A stretch of 64,000 nt of DNA from Spirodela intermedia. Lineage: Eukaryota > Streptophyta > Magnoliopsida > Alismatales > Araceae. The notes beneath the pieces were generated by a model that was given only the letters and a program-made list of their open reading frames with translations, searched no databases and was not told the origin of the DNA. This document shows, one piece after another, positions 1 to 12,600 of this stretch. A program made the translations under genes and the position numbers. Position 1 is the first letter of the stretch; every line of letters starts with the position of its first letter. The stretch covers positions 2,786,501 to 2,850,500 of the forward strand of contig LR746280.1 of the NCBI GenBank assembly GCA_902729315.2. Reading direction: 5' to 3'.

Positions 1-1906
1 GAAATGTGAAGTGACGCCCCATTTCTAAGTCAAAAACAAAAGTACCTAGACGAACAAGAGGAAGGAAATAAATGAAAGGAAGAGCCACAAAAACTACATT
101 TTAGATGAATATGATGTTAAATAAATGAAGATGAACAAGAGCATAGAGAGATCCAGAAGCAAGACAAAATATTTCTTTTCGCTACTGTTTTCTTCCAGTA
201 GAGACAATATGAGAATTAAAGTTAACAGAGTTGTAAATTTGTCATCTTCCCAAAGATACTTCTTTGGTTTGGGTCCCATTGAACACAATCCTATACAATG
301 TTATTCATCTGAATGGAGCTTATGTCGGTTAGGTTTCAGTAAGCCTAATCGTCCAGACAACCACAAAAGGATGAGGTCGGCTGGCAGGTCAAGGTTGTCG
401 TCCTTGCCCAGCATAGAGACAGTCTCGTTGCCGTCTGAAGGGAGTGAGCTAAATATTTTTATGTTGGTGGGTCTGGGTCTGACATCTCAAACTGGATGGG
501 CCCTAATATAGCGAGTAAACCAAAAACGGTAGTTGCCGACTTTCACTTCTCTCTCCGTCTTTCGCTCTCTCTCTCTCTCTCTCAGACACACACACACGCG
601 CATACACACACGCAGACACGCACACACAAACGGACACACACACAAGCACACACACACGCACGCAAACGGACACACACACACACACGCACGCACACACACA
701 CAAACACGCGCGCGCGCACACACACTCTATTCCTAGTTGAGCTTGCCCACAGTGCTGATTCCTTCTGCTTGAGTCTGGTGAAAGGCCGGAATAGTCTCCC
801 ACAGCCCCTCTGTCTTGATACATTGGTCGTTCTACCTGTCACTGTCTCAACAAAACTATATCGTCCACATCATCGCTCCAGCGCGCTTTGTTCATTCCTT
901 AAATACTTTCTATCGTACCTTTGTTCAAGTATCCTTATGCATGGGGGCTATGGGCATGTAGACTGATAGATGGTCAAATGGAATGGGATGTATATGTGTA
1001 GATGTCATGTAAATGGATGTCAAGTTCATCTCTGTAGATCGCCCGTCTCCCGCTTGAGGGGGTGAAATATGGCAGCATCTGACCCAACAGAGAAGGGTCA
1101 TTGTAAGCTGAGAAAGAGAACAATTGTCAATTTCCCTGTAAGATTAATATTCGTAAACTTGTAGGCTAACGATGAATGTTCTTCTACGCCATTTCGCCAC
1201 AATGGTTCAGTTACAGAGAATGACGACTGCGAATTCTCGCGCACACTTCCATGCGCATCGATGGTCCTCTCTCTCATTCTCTCTCTCACTACCTCGTTTG
1301 TCTACGCAGACTCTCTCTCGTCTATCTAAATCCAGTTATAAATCGAGCTGTCTGGAAGTGAACCCTTTTAATCAAGTGAGGGACGCCATAGACAACAAGC
1401 TACCTATGCATATGTTCAATCGCTTACATCGACCCCCTCTCCCTTCCTAGGAACACTAAGGATAGACCCATTTTATTTCTTATTCTGTAAAACTGACCTA
1501 TCTAGTGGTTAACTTCAATGGATAAAACTTCATCACGAAAACTTTTCGGAACCCAGACAAAATCCCACAGTCATACGCATACAGGACGGGAAGGAAGAGT
1601 GGCGGGGAGAGGTGTAGCGAGAGGGAGAGGGAGAGAGAGAGGAGGCGAGTGACAGGGTTGATGATGTGAAAAATGCAATGGATGCGGAAGCTGCACCGCA
1701 TTCATGGCACCGCCAAAGGACTTTCAGAGACAACGAATCTGAATAGCTTCAATCATGGGAGGAAGAGGAAGATTTCTGTAAATGGTGACGTAGAGTGGTG
1801 GGACAGACTGACATCTCCTCCTCAGAGAGAGAGTCTTCCAGTCGGACCCTCTTCTCAGCCAAATATGTCATGCGACTCTATATGCTTTGTGCCGTCCGCA
1901 ACATGA
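1..1906. other. Low-copy intergenic region, no recognised gene
   Basis: Mixed-composition DNA with a CT/CA microsatellite near 545-727. Open frames of 60-150 codons occur here, for example at 125-511, 496-966 and 1172-1450. They are driven by the microsatellite or look like chance frames: I recognise no family, and frames on both strands overlap. A distal promoter or an untranslated exon of a gene lying outside the window cannot be excluded. I see no tRNA, no LTR edge and no conserved domain. Confidence 0.5.
545..727. repeat. Compound CT / CA microsatellite
   Basis: A pyrimidine stretch of CT units (about 545-583) runs straight into interrupted CA/CG dinucleotides (about 586-727), with CACACA blocks broken by CGCG. 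It creates spurious Ser/Leu-, Thr/His- and Cys/Val-rich frames on both strands. Alternating purine-pyrimidine CA/CG tracts can adopt Z-DNA, but nothing in the sequence shows a function. Confidence 0.9.
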
Positions 1907-3639
1907 AATGCACTAAAACAGCGGCCCGCTTGATTCAGGCTTTCACCTTTTTATCTGATTTGTTACCTTAGATGGAATACGCCTTTCGGGCCATATCACT
2001 TGTGGGAGGGATCAAGTAATTCTGTCAAACCCTAAAAAAGTTGTATGAGCATTTGCTTTAAACTTGTATCTTCTAGACTTTTCTTCTAAGTAATGATTAA
2101 CCTCTGAGTTAGGAGAAATGATGATAATGTTCCACTACCTCTATCCTGGCTGTTAGAGGGCGAGGGCTTGCTTTCTCCAGCAAGAACAACATGTAAACGT
2201 TAATCTAACCAGATGAATATGATGGTATGATTGTTTCAAATCTTGGGTTTGAGTATTTAGGATTTCAACTTAGTAGCATATTAATTGTTATTGATGATAT
2301 TTATAAGAATTTTTGAAAAGCAAACAAATTGATTGATAGATATTCTCTAAAGTATATTTTTTTTGATAATGATATCTTTTGTCATTGTAAATAAAATGAT
2401 CAAATTTAAAATATTTATAAACTAAATTCAAAAGAAGAATTAAAATTTAAATATATATATTACATTCCAAATAATTTATTAAAATAAAAATAAATGATAA
2501 AAATAAAAAAATAATATTATTTAAAATTTAAATCTTTCACAAATTGCTTTGGCTCTAAATTTTCCAAATTTGATGTGTGCTCGCATTGATAAATGACTCA
2601 AGACCTACAAAATATTCTAGAAAAAATGACAAAAGAAACTATAAAAAATAAAATAAAAATAGATGACGAAAAATAAAGGTTATATCAAGAAAATAGGAGA
2701 AGAGAGAGAAAATATGATTGCTGCTAGGGTCTCCCTAGTGACAGTGAAATGAGAAATAGATTTGTGTCAAACTTGTATAAAAGATGATTAATCTCTTAGA
2801 CTAAATGGAAGAGGATGATCATAACCAAGTTAAATTCGACCAGAAAGCTTAAAATCACAAAAACAACTACTGGAAATAAAACTAAAACACAAATTATCTA
2901 CTAGTGGAGGGATTTTTCCAGCAGTAAAATAGGAAAACGATTTCAATTGGATTCATTATAGTAATTGAGTAATCTACAAAACTAAATGGATCAGACTGAT
3001 CTTTGATTGATAAAGTAATAAAAATGTGGATTAAGAGACAATCTTTTCGTATGCCTATCACCTAGATGACGGAATAAATGAAAAAAAATGATCAAATAAA
3101 AATTGAGATGAAATTCACAAACACCCCTATCACTCCACTTGTTTGTGACCTAAAAGTAAAGTACCAAAAAATAAATGCAAAATTAGTATAAACGTGGTAA
3201 AAATTCTTTATCTCATAATTTTTCTATCACCTAGATGATGGATTAAGGAAAAGAAAAATAAAATTCAATCGAAAGAGAAATTAAACTCGAAAGAGCCCAA
3301 CATTACTTTGTTCATCTACGCTTGTCACTTGGAGAGATTTCATCTTGAATAACCCTAAATCTTCTTGATTCAACTTCTTTTATCATCTCAAAACCTTTCC
3401 TCCTTTTCCCTCGGATTTAGAAATAAAAATATATATTCATATCATATAAAATTTAAAATTAAATATAAATTCATTACATAATTCTCAAATCAATACTAAT
3501 ATATTTTAGCTTTATAATTTATATTTTAAATTGATTCTCATGTGACAAATGCTTTGATTTGATCTTATTTATTATATAAAAACAATGTTTTACTAATAAA
3601 CTATTCAAATATCTAAAAAAAATATTTGAACAAAATATT
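1907..3639. other. AT-rich intergenic spacer with a short direct duplication
   Basis: Strongly AT-rich DNA without credible coding potential. A segment beginning CTATCACCTAGATGA occurs twice in the same orientation, near 3055 and near 3229, and similarity extends over roughly 70 bp. This suggests an old local duplication or repeat fragment. The stretch ends at the left edge of a solo LTR. Confidence 0.45.
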
Positions 3640-5553
3640 TGATAAGTTCATTATCAAGAGTTAATAATTAATAAATAATATATTTTTAATATTAAATCAT
3701 GATAAATAGACTTATATTTATGTTAAATTGTGAAAAGTGATTTTTAGTTAGTTAATGTAAATTTTGGCTAATTATGTGATTTTATGTAAATTTATATAAA
3801 TTTAATAATCTTAGTTTTTAGATAAATGAAGAGAAATAAAATAAAATAAAAAGATATAAAAAGGGGGAAACCTACTGGTCAGCCAAGTGCAAGTGAGTCA
3901 AAAGCACAATTAGGTAGAGATGTGAGGATAGAATAGTAGGAGGCACGTGTGTGTCACTTTCTTTCCACATCATTAGTGGTCAACCGAGTGTGAGATAAGT
4001 AGTAGTTGTACACACATAAGAAAGAGACATTGATTACTAAATCTTGTATTACTATATATCATTCTCAAAACTTGATAAATAATCGATGTGGTACTTAATC
4101 GGTCGTCACAACTTCTTAGAAGGTTTTTAATAATTTTAATACTTTAAATATTCTTTATTTATGAGAAGGAGATACCCTTATGGTGTCACTTTAGAAGGAT
4201 ATTTGCGTACTTACTTTACTCTTTCTCATGCAAGTGGGTGACTCAGAAGGGTTTGAATCATATCAAAATTAAAACTTATATTTTTATCTAATTAAATCAT
4301 AATTTTCTCGTAGATTGCTAGTGAATAATTAAGTTGTTAAAATCACTCAATCATCAACAAAAATCTTGTCAATATGATTCACAGAGTATTGTTGTGAAAA
4401 TTTTCAAATGATTTTAGGTCAAAGAATCACAAATCTATCAAGTAAATCATCTCTAATTAATTGATGAATAAACTATTGTCAGAAAGAGGATGATTTGTTA
4501 GAAAATGAGTTATCACCTTTTGAGAGTATACTAAATGTAATGAAGAGTCTCTTCTTACTGTGCAAACAAACTTGAGGATGAGGCTCCCTAACATGTGCAC
4601 CACCTCCATTTAGCTTATCTCTGTCAAGTGACAGCCACTAGAGACTACAAAGTTATAACTTTTTTATTTCGTCAAGTGACAATTGTTGAAAATGATTTGA
4701 TGACCCATTATATTAATTTCTAGATCTTGCAAAAAGATACAAATATTGCTCACATTTTCTTTGTCTAAAAAGAGCTATGGAGGTTGTGAACATTACACGA
4801 AAATCCTCTTGAATGCTCAAAGTTTTCAATGCATCACTAATGCATCACTACTGTGAGCTCAAAACTTTATTTTATTATTTCTTAACTAATTTAACTTCTA
4901 CCATCATTTTGTAAACTTCGAAAGTTGATCCAATGAATGCATAAGTTATTCACGTCTAAGGAGAGCTTTTGAGACCATGACATCACATGATAATCATTTC
5001 AAACACTCATAATTTTGGTGATTATTATCATGAGACCAGAACTCTATCTTTCTTACTTTCAACTTTATTTTTACTTAATTTAATAATAATTTATGTGATT
5101 TCAAAATTTAAAACTCTTACTCATTAAATTATGATTCTTTTGACTTTTATAAATCTTAATTTGACCAATTAATTTATCTATAATTGTTTAGGCAAGAATC
5201 ACCAAGCAAAACTCTATTTTTGGTCGATTCATATTTGTTGGGGTGTTGACATCATCTTGTTGTCAGCACCCTTATTTTCTCTTTTGTGAATTTTAAATAT
5301 ATTTTACTTTAATTACTTAATCTAAAAATTATAAAAAATTATATTCTTTGTGAAAATTTCAAAAATATTACCTGATATTATATTACATTTCTATGACTGA
5401 CTTAAAAAATCTCTACTATTTTTATAAATTCAATTAAATTATAATTGATATATTTTTTCAAAAAATATTTCTAAATATCTAAAAATTAATATTTTTTAAT
5501 TTTATAAATATTTAAATTTGTGTGATTTATTATACAATGACAAAGTCACATCA
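3640..5553 (+). mobile_element. Solo LTR, family A copy 1 (old)
   Basis: Begins TGATAAGTTCATTATCA and ends AAGTCACATCA, matching the termini of two other copies at 10688-12322 and 18752-20379. It is flanked by ATATT (3635-3639) and ATATC (5554-5558), a 5-bp target-site duplication with one mismatch. No retrotransposon internal sequence follows, so this is a solo LTR left by recombination. At 1,914 bp it is about 280 bp longer than the other copies, apparently because of an internal duplication near 4725-5040. CpG sites kept in copy 2 are mostly TpG or CpA here, which indicates greater age. A TATA-like ACTATATAT lies at 4051-4059. Confidence 0.85.
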
Positions 5554-7522
5554 ATATCATATTTATATGTGATGTCAAGTTTTTAAGGAACAAAAGTTTA
5601 TGCTAATTGACATTCAAGATTCTTTATTGTTTGGGACTCATGCACTTGTAGTATGTTTTGTAAATTGATTGATTCATTGTAATTTTGATATTTTGTTCTA
5701 ATGGTAAGTATCACTTTTAATTTATGACTTCTATATTAGTTCATTTTGTGAGTTCATTACTCTTCAGTTTTGAATCGTGTACAGTCACTTCAGTCATCTA
5801 GAATTTACTATGTGGTTCCTTTGGTTTTTTCATTTCCTTGGATTACTTTTTTGGATGTAAATACTTTTTGATGTATGCCCGATAAAATCAGACTGTGGAT
5901 GCAATTTCACTTGGTTCTAGTTGATTAGAAAAATATAACATATACTTTCAAAGAGTATACTTTGAAAGAAGAAACAATTTAAGATAATGATGATGTGAGA
6001 AACAAGGAGACTTGAAGAACGTATAAAATGTGAGAGTGGATGATGGTGATTATGAGCATTGGAGGGTTCGTAATTTAAACGAAAAAATTCATCCCCTTTC
6101 TCCCCCCGTATTAATTGTATAACCTTGTCATACGAGTTTATACGAGGTTGACAAAGGGGGAAAACAAAAAGATGACCGTGATGATGGCTATCGTATGCTT
6201 TCTTTTCCACGATGTACCGTCGCCATCACCGTTGGGAACTTCTTATTGCCTCTACAAACAGCCAACACCGGTATTATCTACGTTGTATAATCCTAAGGAG
6301 GGCGAGAAGGGAGATAGTGAATTCGGAGAATCCATTTCAACGTGGAGAGAGACAGAGAAAGAGAGGGAGAGAGTCCCATCGGAGAAAGAGAGAGACAGAG
6401 TCGCAACGGAGAGAGAGATATATAGAAAGTGAGGGAAGAGATAGTCGTACCGGGGGGGCGATGGATATACAAAGCACGTGGCCGGTTTTGTCGAGATAAC
6501 TGCTTGGGAGGGATTTCTTATTCGATGAAGCAACAGTGATCGGCTTGTCTGTATCTCTGCGTCTTTTCTGTTGCGACCATATCCCCCTTGTTCCTTAGCA
6601 ATACGCACTTATCCTCATGCCATCTTACTCTTTCATCCGTACGCCCACAATATATATTGATATATACTATCCAGATGCCCTCGTAACATCTAGTCTGATT
6701 CCCAAACAGGAACAAGACTCTCTCTCGTACAATGTAAGTCTTGTTCCCATGCGGTAGCAGGATCTTTCTCTCACCTCTCCTCCACTACGCGCAGGGACCA
6801 CAGCTGAGGTGGGGTTCATGCACCAGCACCTGGTTTACTTGGCAGGCATAAAACAAACTGGGGTTTTGCTCTGAGTTGTCCAGCCATATGGGCCCGGAAA
6901 AGGACCGAAAGCTTTCCCCCTTCCCCATGCCTGGCTGGACTGATACTGCCACTCGCCATTCTTTTAGCATTACACTCAGACCACGTTATCATGACAGTAA
7001 CGCCGTCTCTCTGTTCATCCAAAAGATCAAGCTGGCTCTGGGTCCACTAGACAGTTACATGGGATTTTCTGGCGGGTAGGACAAGCGAGAGTGAGATATA
7101 TCAAGAGGGGAGATATGTGCTCGAGAATAATTGAAACATTTGCATTTTACCTGATTCAAAAAAACATGTGGCTAAAAAGTAATTTCCTGAAAGATAAAGG
7201 CGGGCCATCTATGGCATTGAGAAGAGTTGCATTAATCTACTAATTCTGAATGAGCCTTTTTATTAGAGCTAATAGTTCTTAAGGTGGACATGTATTATTT
7301 TTTTTATTCCGATGAATAAAGTCTATAATTTAGTTTATGAGAGTAGTCATAGAAATACTGTATTGTTAGTAGAAGAAATATAATTGATTGATAAATGTCT
7401 TTATGTAGTGTACGAAATCAATTCATATTTAATTATTTTCCTCAATAACTTTAATAAATAAACATTATTACACACAAGTCACGATTTTAAAGAAATTACA
7501 CACATATATATATATTTATACA

Positions 7523-7526
<4 letters not shown>
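5554..7526. other. Intergenic region with a GC-richer island (about 6060-7080)
   Basis: AT-rich flanks surround a low-copy, CpG-containing island with a GA-rich stretch near 6340-6425. Overlapping frames of 60-118 codons exist on both strands, for example 6115-6432 plus and 6252-6608 minus. None resembles a known family, and the longest are explained by the GA repeat. Islands of this composition also surround the HHO gene, so this may be an old gene-derived or regulatory segment. No further evidence is visible. Confidence 0.4.

Positions 7527-7612
<86 letters not shown>
7527..7612. repeat. Pure (GA)43 microsatellite
   Basis: An uninterrupted run of about 43 GA dinucleotides, preceded by a short TA run near 7504-7525. 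It is the longest perfect microsatellite in the window. Length and purity suggest it is polymorphic between individuals. It lies far from any recognised gene. Confidence 0.97.
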
Positions 7613-7615
<3 letters not shown>

Positions 7616-10324
7616 GCTACGCTAACTTCCACATAGTAAAAATGCTGTACACACAAGTATAAGCTTCCCTCCCTACTAAATCCCTACTAGTAGCTGATTG
7701 ATATTTGATAACCCTCATTAATTACATGATAAAATGCTTAATATTTATATCTTATTATTTAATTTTTAAAAAATATTTTTAGATTACTTTAATCTAGGGA
7801 AATGATATTAATTTTATTTACTTGATTATATTCTTAATTTCTAGAAATTATATGATGAAATTGACCGTGAAATATTTTGATAGGTTTTACCAATGATTAG
7901 TATTATTATCAAAATACTTCTCTATTAATTGCATTTATTTCTGGATTTTTATTGAATTTTCCTGATTTTTTTACCTTATTACAATACATAATAACACAAT
8001 CCTTCATTCTTCCTTTTAAAATATTTTATTAATTTTTGAAATTATAAATTTGAAAAATTAATCTATGAATTAGAACTTATAAATTTAACTAACTATTTTT
8101 TTTATCTTCATTGTGTTTAACCTGAAAAAACCCTGTAAAATTAAATTATTCTAAATTAGCTTATTTTTCTGCATTTATAAATTGTTAATTTGTTGAATTT
8201 TCTTAATAGAAAAAATTCAGTCAATATTCATTGCACAATTCTTGTTTTTTATAGTTTGCTAAATATTTATATCTAATGGTATATTTTATACTTGTTGAAG
8301 GTAAAAAAATCTTCAAAATTATATTAGAGCTTCTTTGAATGTAATTGAGACGTCATTTTGAAAGTGAAAGCAGTAGAATAGTATGCAAAACGTGTGAATG
8401 TTTGTGCAAAAAGTATTGCATTAAATGATGGTGTCATGTATATGGACATCGAAATGGGTGTTCTTGGCCTCTAATCATTGGGAAAAAAAATGTTCCATGG
8501 CATCCAAAGTATACTCATTCGAATTTGATGTACTTTTTCGTACAAGGTGAGTGAGCTCCAGGAGCAAGCTCCTTATTCTTCAAGGATATGAAAATAAAAC
8601 AACAACCATTTGATGCAGAGTTTCTGTTGAGCGTCTTCCAAAGGTTACAAAAAATGTTTGACATCATTATCATGTATAATCATATCATGATGCAAAATGG
8701 CTATTTTACCATTAATGAGATGATATAAAAAATAATTATGGTTATCACATATATGCACACAAAAGTGAATACAGAAGTGAATTACATAATGATATGTTCT
8801 AGCAGCAATTGGAAGGTTATGAGATAATATAATATGGTGTCTTATGAGAACATGAAAAATACTCAGGATTGGGGTAAAATTTTGTAGAATAATGGTGCTA
8901 TGGAACAAGATGTGGGATGCTCAATTTTATCAAATTTGTGTATTAAAACTAGACTCTCATGTTGACTATAACATAGTCTAATGAAGATCAAGCAGCCTTC
9001 CCAATATTATGATTGCATGTACACCATACAAGTCGATTATGATTGGAACTAGGTAAATGATTTATGCAACTGAAAGGTAAAGAGGAATTAATGATTTATG
9101 CAAATGAAACTAGGTCAATTATATGATGATATCTTCTTGAAATTCATCACAATTTTTGATGTATGCAAAACATTATTGCAATTTACTATGATATATTTAT
9201 TTAAAATATTCCTTTAGATGGTATTGAATAAATGAATCCTTATGAGAAGTATAATATCCTTATGCTATACTATTGATATGATTTATTATTTTTATAATGT
9301 ACTTGTTCGTATGATTAGTTTTGGAGAATTAGATAAATAACGTTTGATGATGGAAAGTACATATAAAATCAATAAATAGATTGAATTATTCTGCTCGCTC
9401 ATCATACATGAAATTTAGATAAATATTCTTCTAGATATGAGCATGCAATTAATTGAGTGTAAATTCAATAAACATTTATATTGATGAAAATAAATATCTA
9501 AATGAGAACTCAAAGAATGCATTTTAATCTCATGGTTTTAAATTTCACAATTTTATTAATTTATTGGTCTAAATTATTATTTTCAGTATTACTATGGAAA
9601 GTACTAATATTTAAACAAATTTTCATTGATGGAAGTAAGGACTAACATTTGAGAATCAGTAAGAATTGTTGAACTAAAATATAGGTATGAAAGCTTACTT
9701 AGCATACTAGGTGTCTAAGATGCTAAATCATTACTTCTTGTTGTTCCTGATATTGAATCAATTGTTTCAATTAGAAATACTTACATGACTGCTCAAGAGT
9801 TTTACATTGAGGAATATTAATTAAGAAATAATTTTTAAATATCATGAGTAGTTGAAGTTATAATTTTTTATATTAAATTTATAATTTAATGTGTCCATTT
9901 GAAATTTGTGATTTATTTGAGGTTATTTGGGTTTAAATCAAATGTAAAATCATTAATTTATTCCAAGATGTATTCTTCTTCCTATTTTTAGGGTAACATA
10001 TTCTTATTGGACTCCTTGAACCAATAAATTTCTGATATAAACATTAGTTTTTAACAACTATGTTGATTAGGTTCTCTTAAATGATGTCTAAATCTTAAAG
10101 GATATATTGCTAGTTTTCAATAGTTTAAATTTTTATCTAATTTTAGGATTTTTAAATTGAGAAATGGGAAATAATTAGATTGGTTTTTAAATTTAAATTT
10201 GAATTCTATGTAAATTCAGCCTCTCTTCAATGACTGACTAGTTTTGAGCAATCACCTCTAATCTCTCTATCATCTGGAGATTTCTTTTGATATTTTCTAA
10301 AGAGAATTAAAAATAATTTTTAAT
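7613..10324. other. AT-rich intergenic spacer, nothing recognised
   Basis: Very AT-rich sequence with stop codons in every frame. The longest open frame, 8645-8908 on the minus strand, is His/Ile-rich and matches nothing I know. It may hold heavily decayed transposon sequence, but no terminal repeat, primer-binding site or domain motif can be seen. Confidence 0.4.
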
Positions 10325-10440
10325 TATATTTGAAGCTTGGTCAAGTAGCAAGAAGACACTAAGTTGAGGCAGTAAATTCAAATCCTTTAAGTTCTTCCTT
10401 GACCAAATTAAAGTGACATATCCCACATTTAGATAGATCA
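10325..10440 (+). repeat. SINE-like, tRNA-derived head (degenerate)
   Basis: TGGTCAAGTAGC at 10338-10349 matches the pol III A box (TRGCNNAGYNGG) at 10 of 12 positions. AATTCAAATCC at 10375-10385 matches the B box (GGTTCGANNCC) at 8 of 11, and the three mismatches are G to A, as expected from cytosine deamination. The 37-bp spacing is close to that of tRNA genes. The sequence does not fold into a usable tRNA, so a decayed tRNA-derived SINE head is more likely. The 3' end is unclear. Confidence 0.4.
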
Positions 10441-10687
10441 TATGTGTGAAGATAATGCAAAAAATAAAGTAAAATTTGACTTCCTCTTCATTGAATTTTT
10501 GGATTCACCTTGTTAATGCCAATGACCAAAAATATTCTTAATTGAAATTCTTTCTTATTTGTATGTAAAAAACTTGTGATATAAATCTTCATTTAATCAC
10601 TCAAAAAATTTGATCCCCCTTATAAGTGATGGGCCTCTTAGAATTGTTAATTTAAAAGACAGTTTTGTAGTGAGATTCTTTAGTAGC

Positions 10688-12322
10688 TGATAAGTCTTCA
10701 TTATCATGAGTTAATAATTATTAAATAATATAGTTTTAGTCTTAACTCATGATAAATAGACTTATATTTATGTTAAAGTGTGAAAAGTTATTTTCAGTTG
10801 ATCAATGTGAATTTTTGAGTAATTATGTGATTTTATACGATTTTTATAGTCTTACTTTTGAGATAAATGAAGAACAAAAAATAAAAATAAAAATATGACA
10901 AAATGGGGGGACCCGCTAGCCAACTGGACCCACAAGTAGGTCGGAAGCACAATCAGGTAGTAACTGCAAGTAGGGGCTCGAGAGGCTTGGCTTAGACCGA
11001 TTGGGGCACGTGTGTGCCACTCCCCTTCCACGTCACCGGTGGTCAGCTAGTTGTGGGGCAAGGAGTGGTTGTACGCACAAGAGAAGGGACTTGCTTACAA
11101 AGCTAACATTACTATATATTCACCTAAAAAATCGGTGCACAACTGATGTGGAACTAAACCCGCGTCACACTTTCCTCAGAAGAGGCGGGCAATTGACACG
11201 GGTTTGAATCCTCCTAGAGTCAAAATTCATATATTTTTATTTGATTATCGTGACTTTCTTGTAGATTGCGAGTGAAGAATTAAGCAACAAGAATCACTGG
11301 ATCACTGGCAAAAATCTTGTCAACGCAATTCGCGGAGCATTGCTACAAAAATTACTGAATGATTCGCAATAAAAAGATCGCGAATCCATCGAGTAAATCA
11401 TCTCTGATTGATCAACGAACAAGTGGTCATCGGGAAGAGGACAATCCGTCATGAGATGAGTCACCACCTCCTAAGAGCGTACCAGATGTGATGAAGAGCC
11501 TCCTCTTGTTGTGCGTATTTGAGGATGAAGCTCTTTGACACGTGCCCCACCTCCATCTAGTTCCTCTCTGTTGGGTGATAGCCGTTGGAGAGTTGCAAAG
11601 TTGTCGTTTTTCCGCTCCGCCGGGTGACAGCCATCGAAGATGACTCGACGACCCATTTCAATGATCTCTAGACTTCGCGAGAAGATCTAGAGATTGTCCA
11701 CGTCGTCTTTGTCCAAGGAGAGCCTTCGAGGCCATGGACACTGCACAATGATCCTCCAGAACGCTCAAAATTCTGGTGCATCGCCGACACATTGTCGTCG
11801 CGACGTTGGAACTCTATTTTCCTACTTTCAACTTACTTTACGCTTCATTTAGTGACAGCTTTTATGATTTTAATTTACCAAAATATACTTTGTTCTATTA
11901 TGATTCTTCTGGCTTTTACAGATCTTAATTTGATTAATTAAATCATCTGTAATCACTTACGTAAGAATCACCGGGCGGAACTCTATTTTCACTCGATTCA
12001 CCTTCGTCAGGCGCTGACATTATCTTGACGTCCGCACCCTTATTTCCCTTTTTTTCGTAAATTTTAAATAAATTTTATTTTTATTTCCTAATATAAAATT
12101 TATAAAAAATCATATTTATTGAGAAAAATTATGAATAATTACCAGATATTATACTACATCCCTATGATCAACTTGGAAAATTACTACTATTTGTGGAAGT
12201 TTTATTGAATTATAATCGATATATTTATTCAGAAATACTTTTAAATATTTGAAAATTCATATTTTTTAGTTTTATAAATATAATATTTGTGTGATTTAAT
12301 GTACAATGATTGAGTCACGTCA
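10688..12322 (+). mobile_element. Solo LTR, family A copy 2 (TSD GTAGC)
   Basis: A 1,635-bp unit that begins TGATAAGTCTTCATTATCA and ends GAGTCACGTCA. It is bounded by a perfect 5-bp target-site duplication, GTAGC at 10683-10687 and 12323-12327. It lacks gag or pol and so is a solo LTR. It still has many CpG sites in its middle (about 11000-11830), making it younger or less deaminated than copy 1. It is inserted inside an older copia-type LTR: sequence just left (near 10660-10687) and right (from 12328) matches contiguous parts of the element at 25062-26263. Confidence 0.92.
11112..11119 (+). promoter_or_regulatory. Putative TATA box of the family A LTR
   Basis: CTATATAT inside the solo LTR. 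The same word, ACTATATAT, is kept at the equivalent place in copy 1 (4051-4059) and in copy 3 (rc, near 19951-19958), although the surrounding sequence has diverged. Retention in three decayed copies supports it as the U3 promoter TATA element. The transcription start is not determinable. Confidence 0.5.
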
Positions 12323-12327
12323 GTAGC

Positions 12328-12600
12328 TGAACTTAATAATCAACATGATGTGCTAGTAAACAATTAGTTTAGTGGAATCAAAGAATAAGGTGTTCTTGGA
12401 GAGTGGATATAGTAGACCAGAACCATTATAAAAATGATTTAGTCATTTAGATTTAGATCTAGGAAAATAATAAGAATTTAGGATGACAAAAATTAGAATA
12501 GACAAGATTAGATTGATTGATTAGAAGTTTAAATTAGGATTTGATGAATTCAACCCTGCTCCTTCCCCTTATTGATTTAAGAGCATCGTAAAGTATGAGA
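12328..12600 (+). mobile_element. Copia-type LTR fragment (SIRE/Maximus-like), 3' part
   Basis: Carries the series TAAGGTGTTCTTGGAGAG, a GAACCATTATAAA block and GAATTCAACC with a pyrimidine tail. The same series appears at about 24690-24870 and 25980-26250. It resembles the 3' portion of plant SIRE/Maximus-type copia LTRs. The left part of this LTR appears to lie before 10687, with the family A solo LTR inserted between. Boundaries are approximate. Confidence 0.4.
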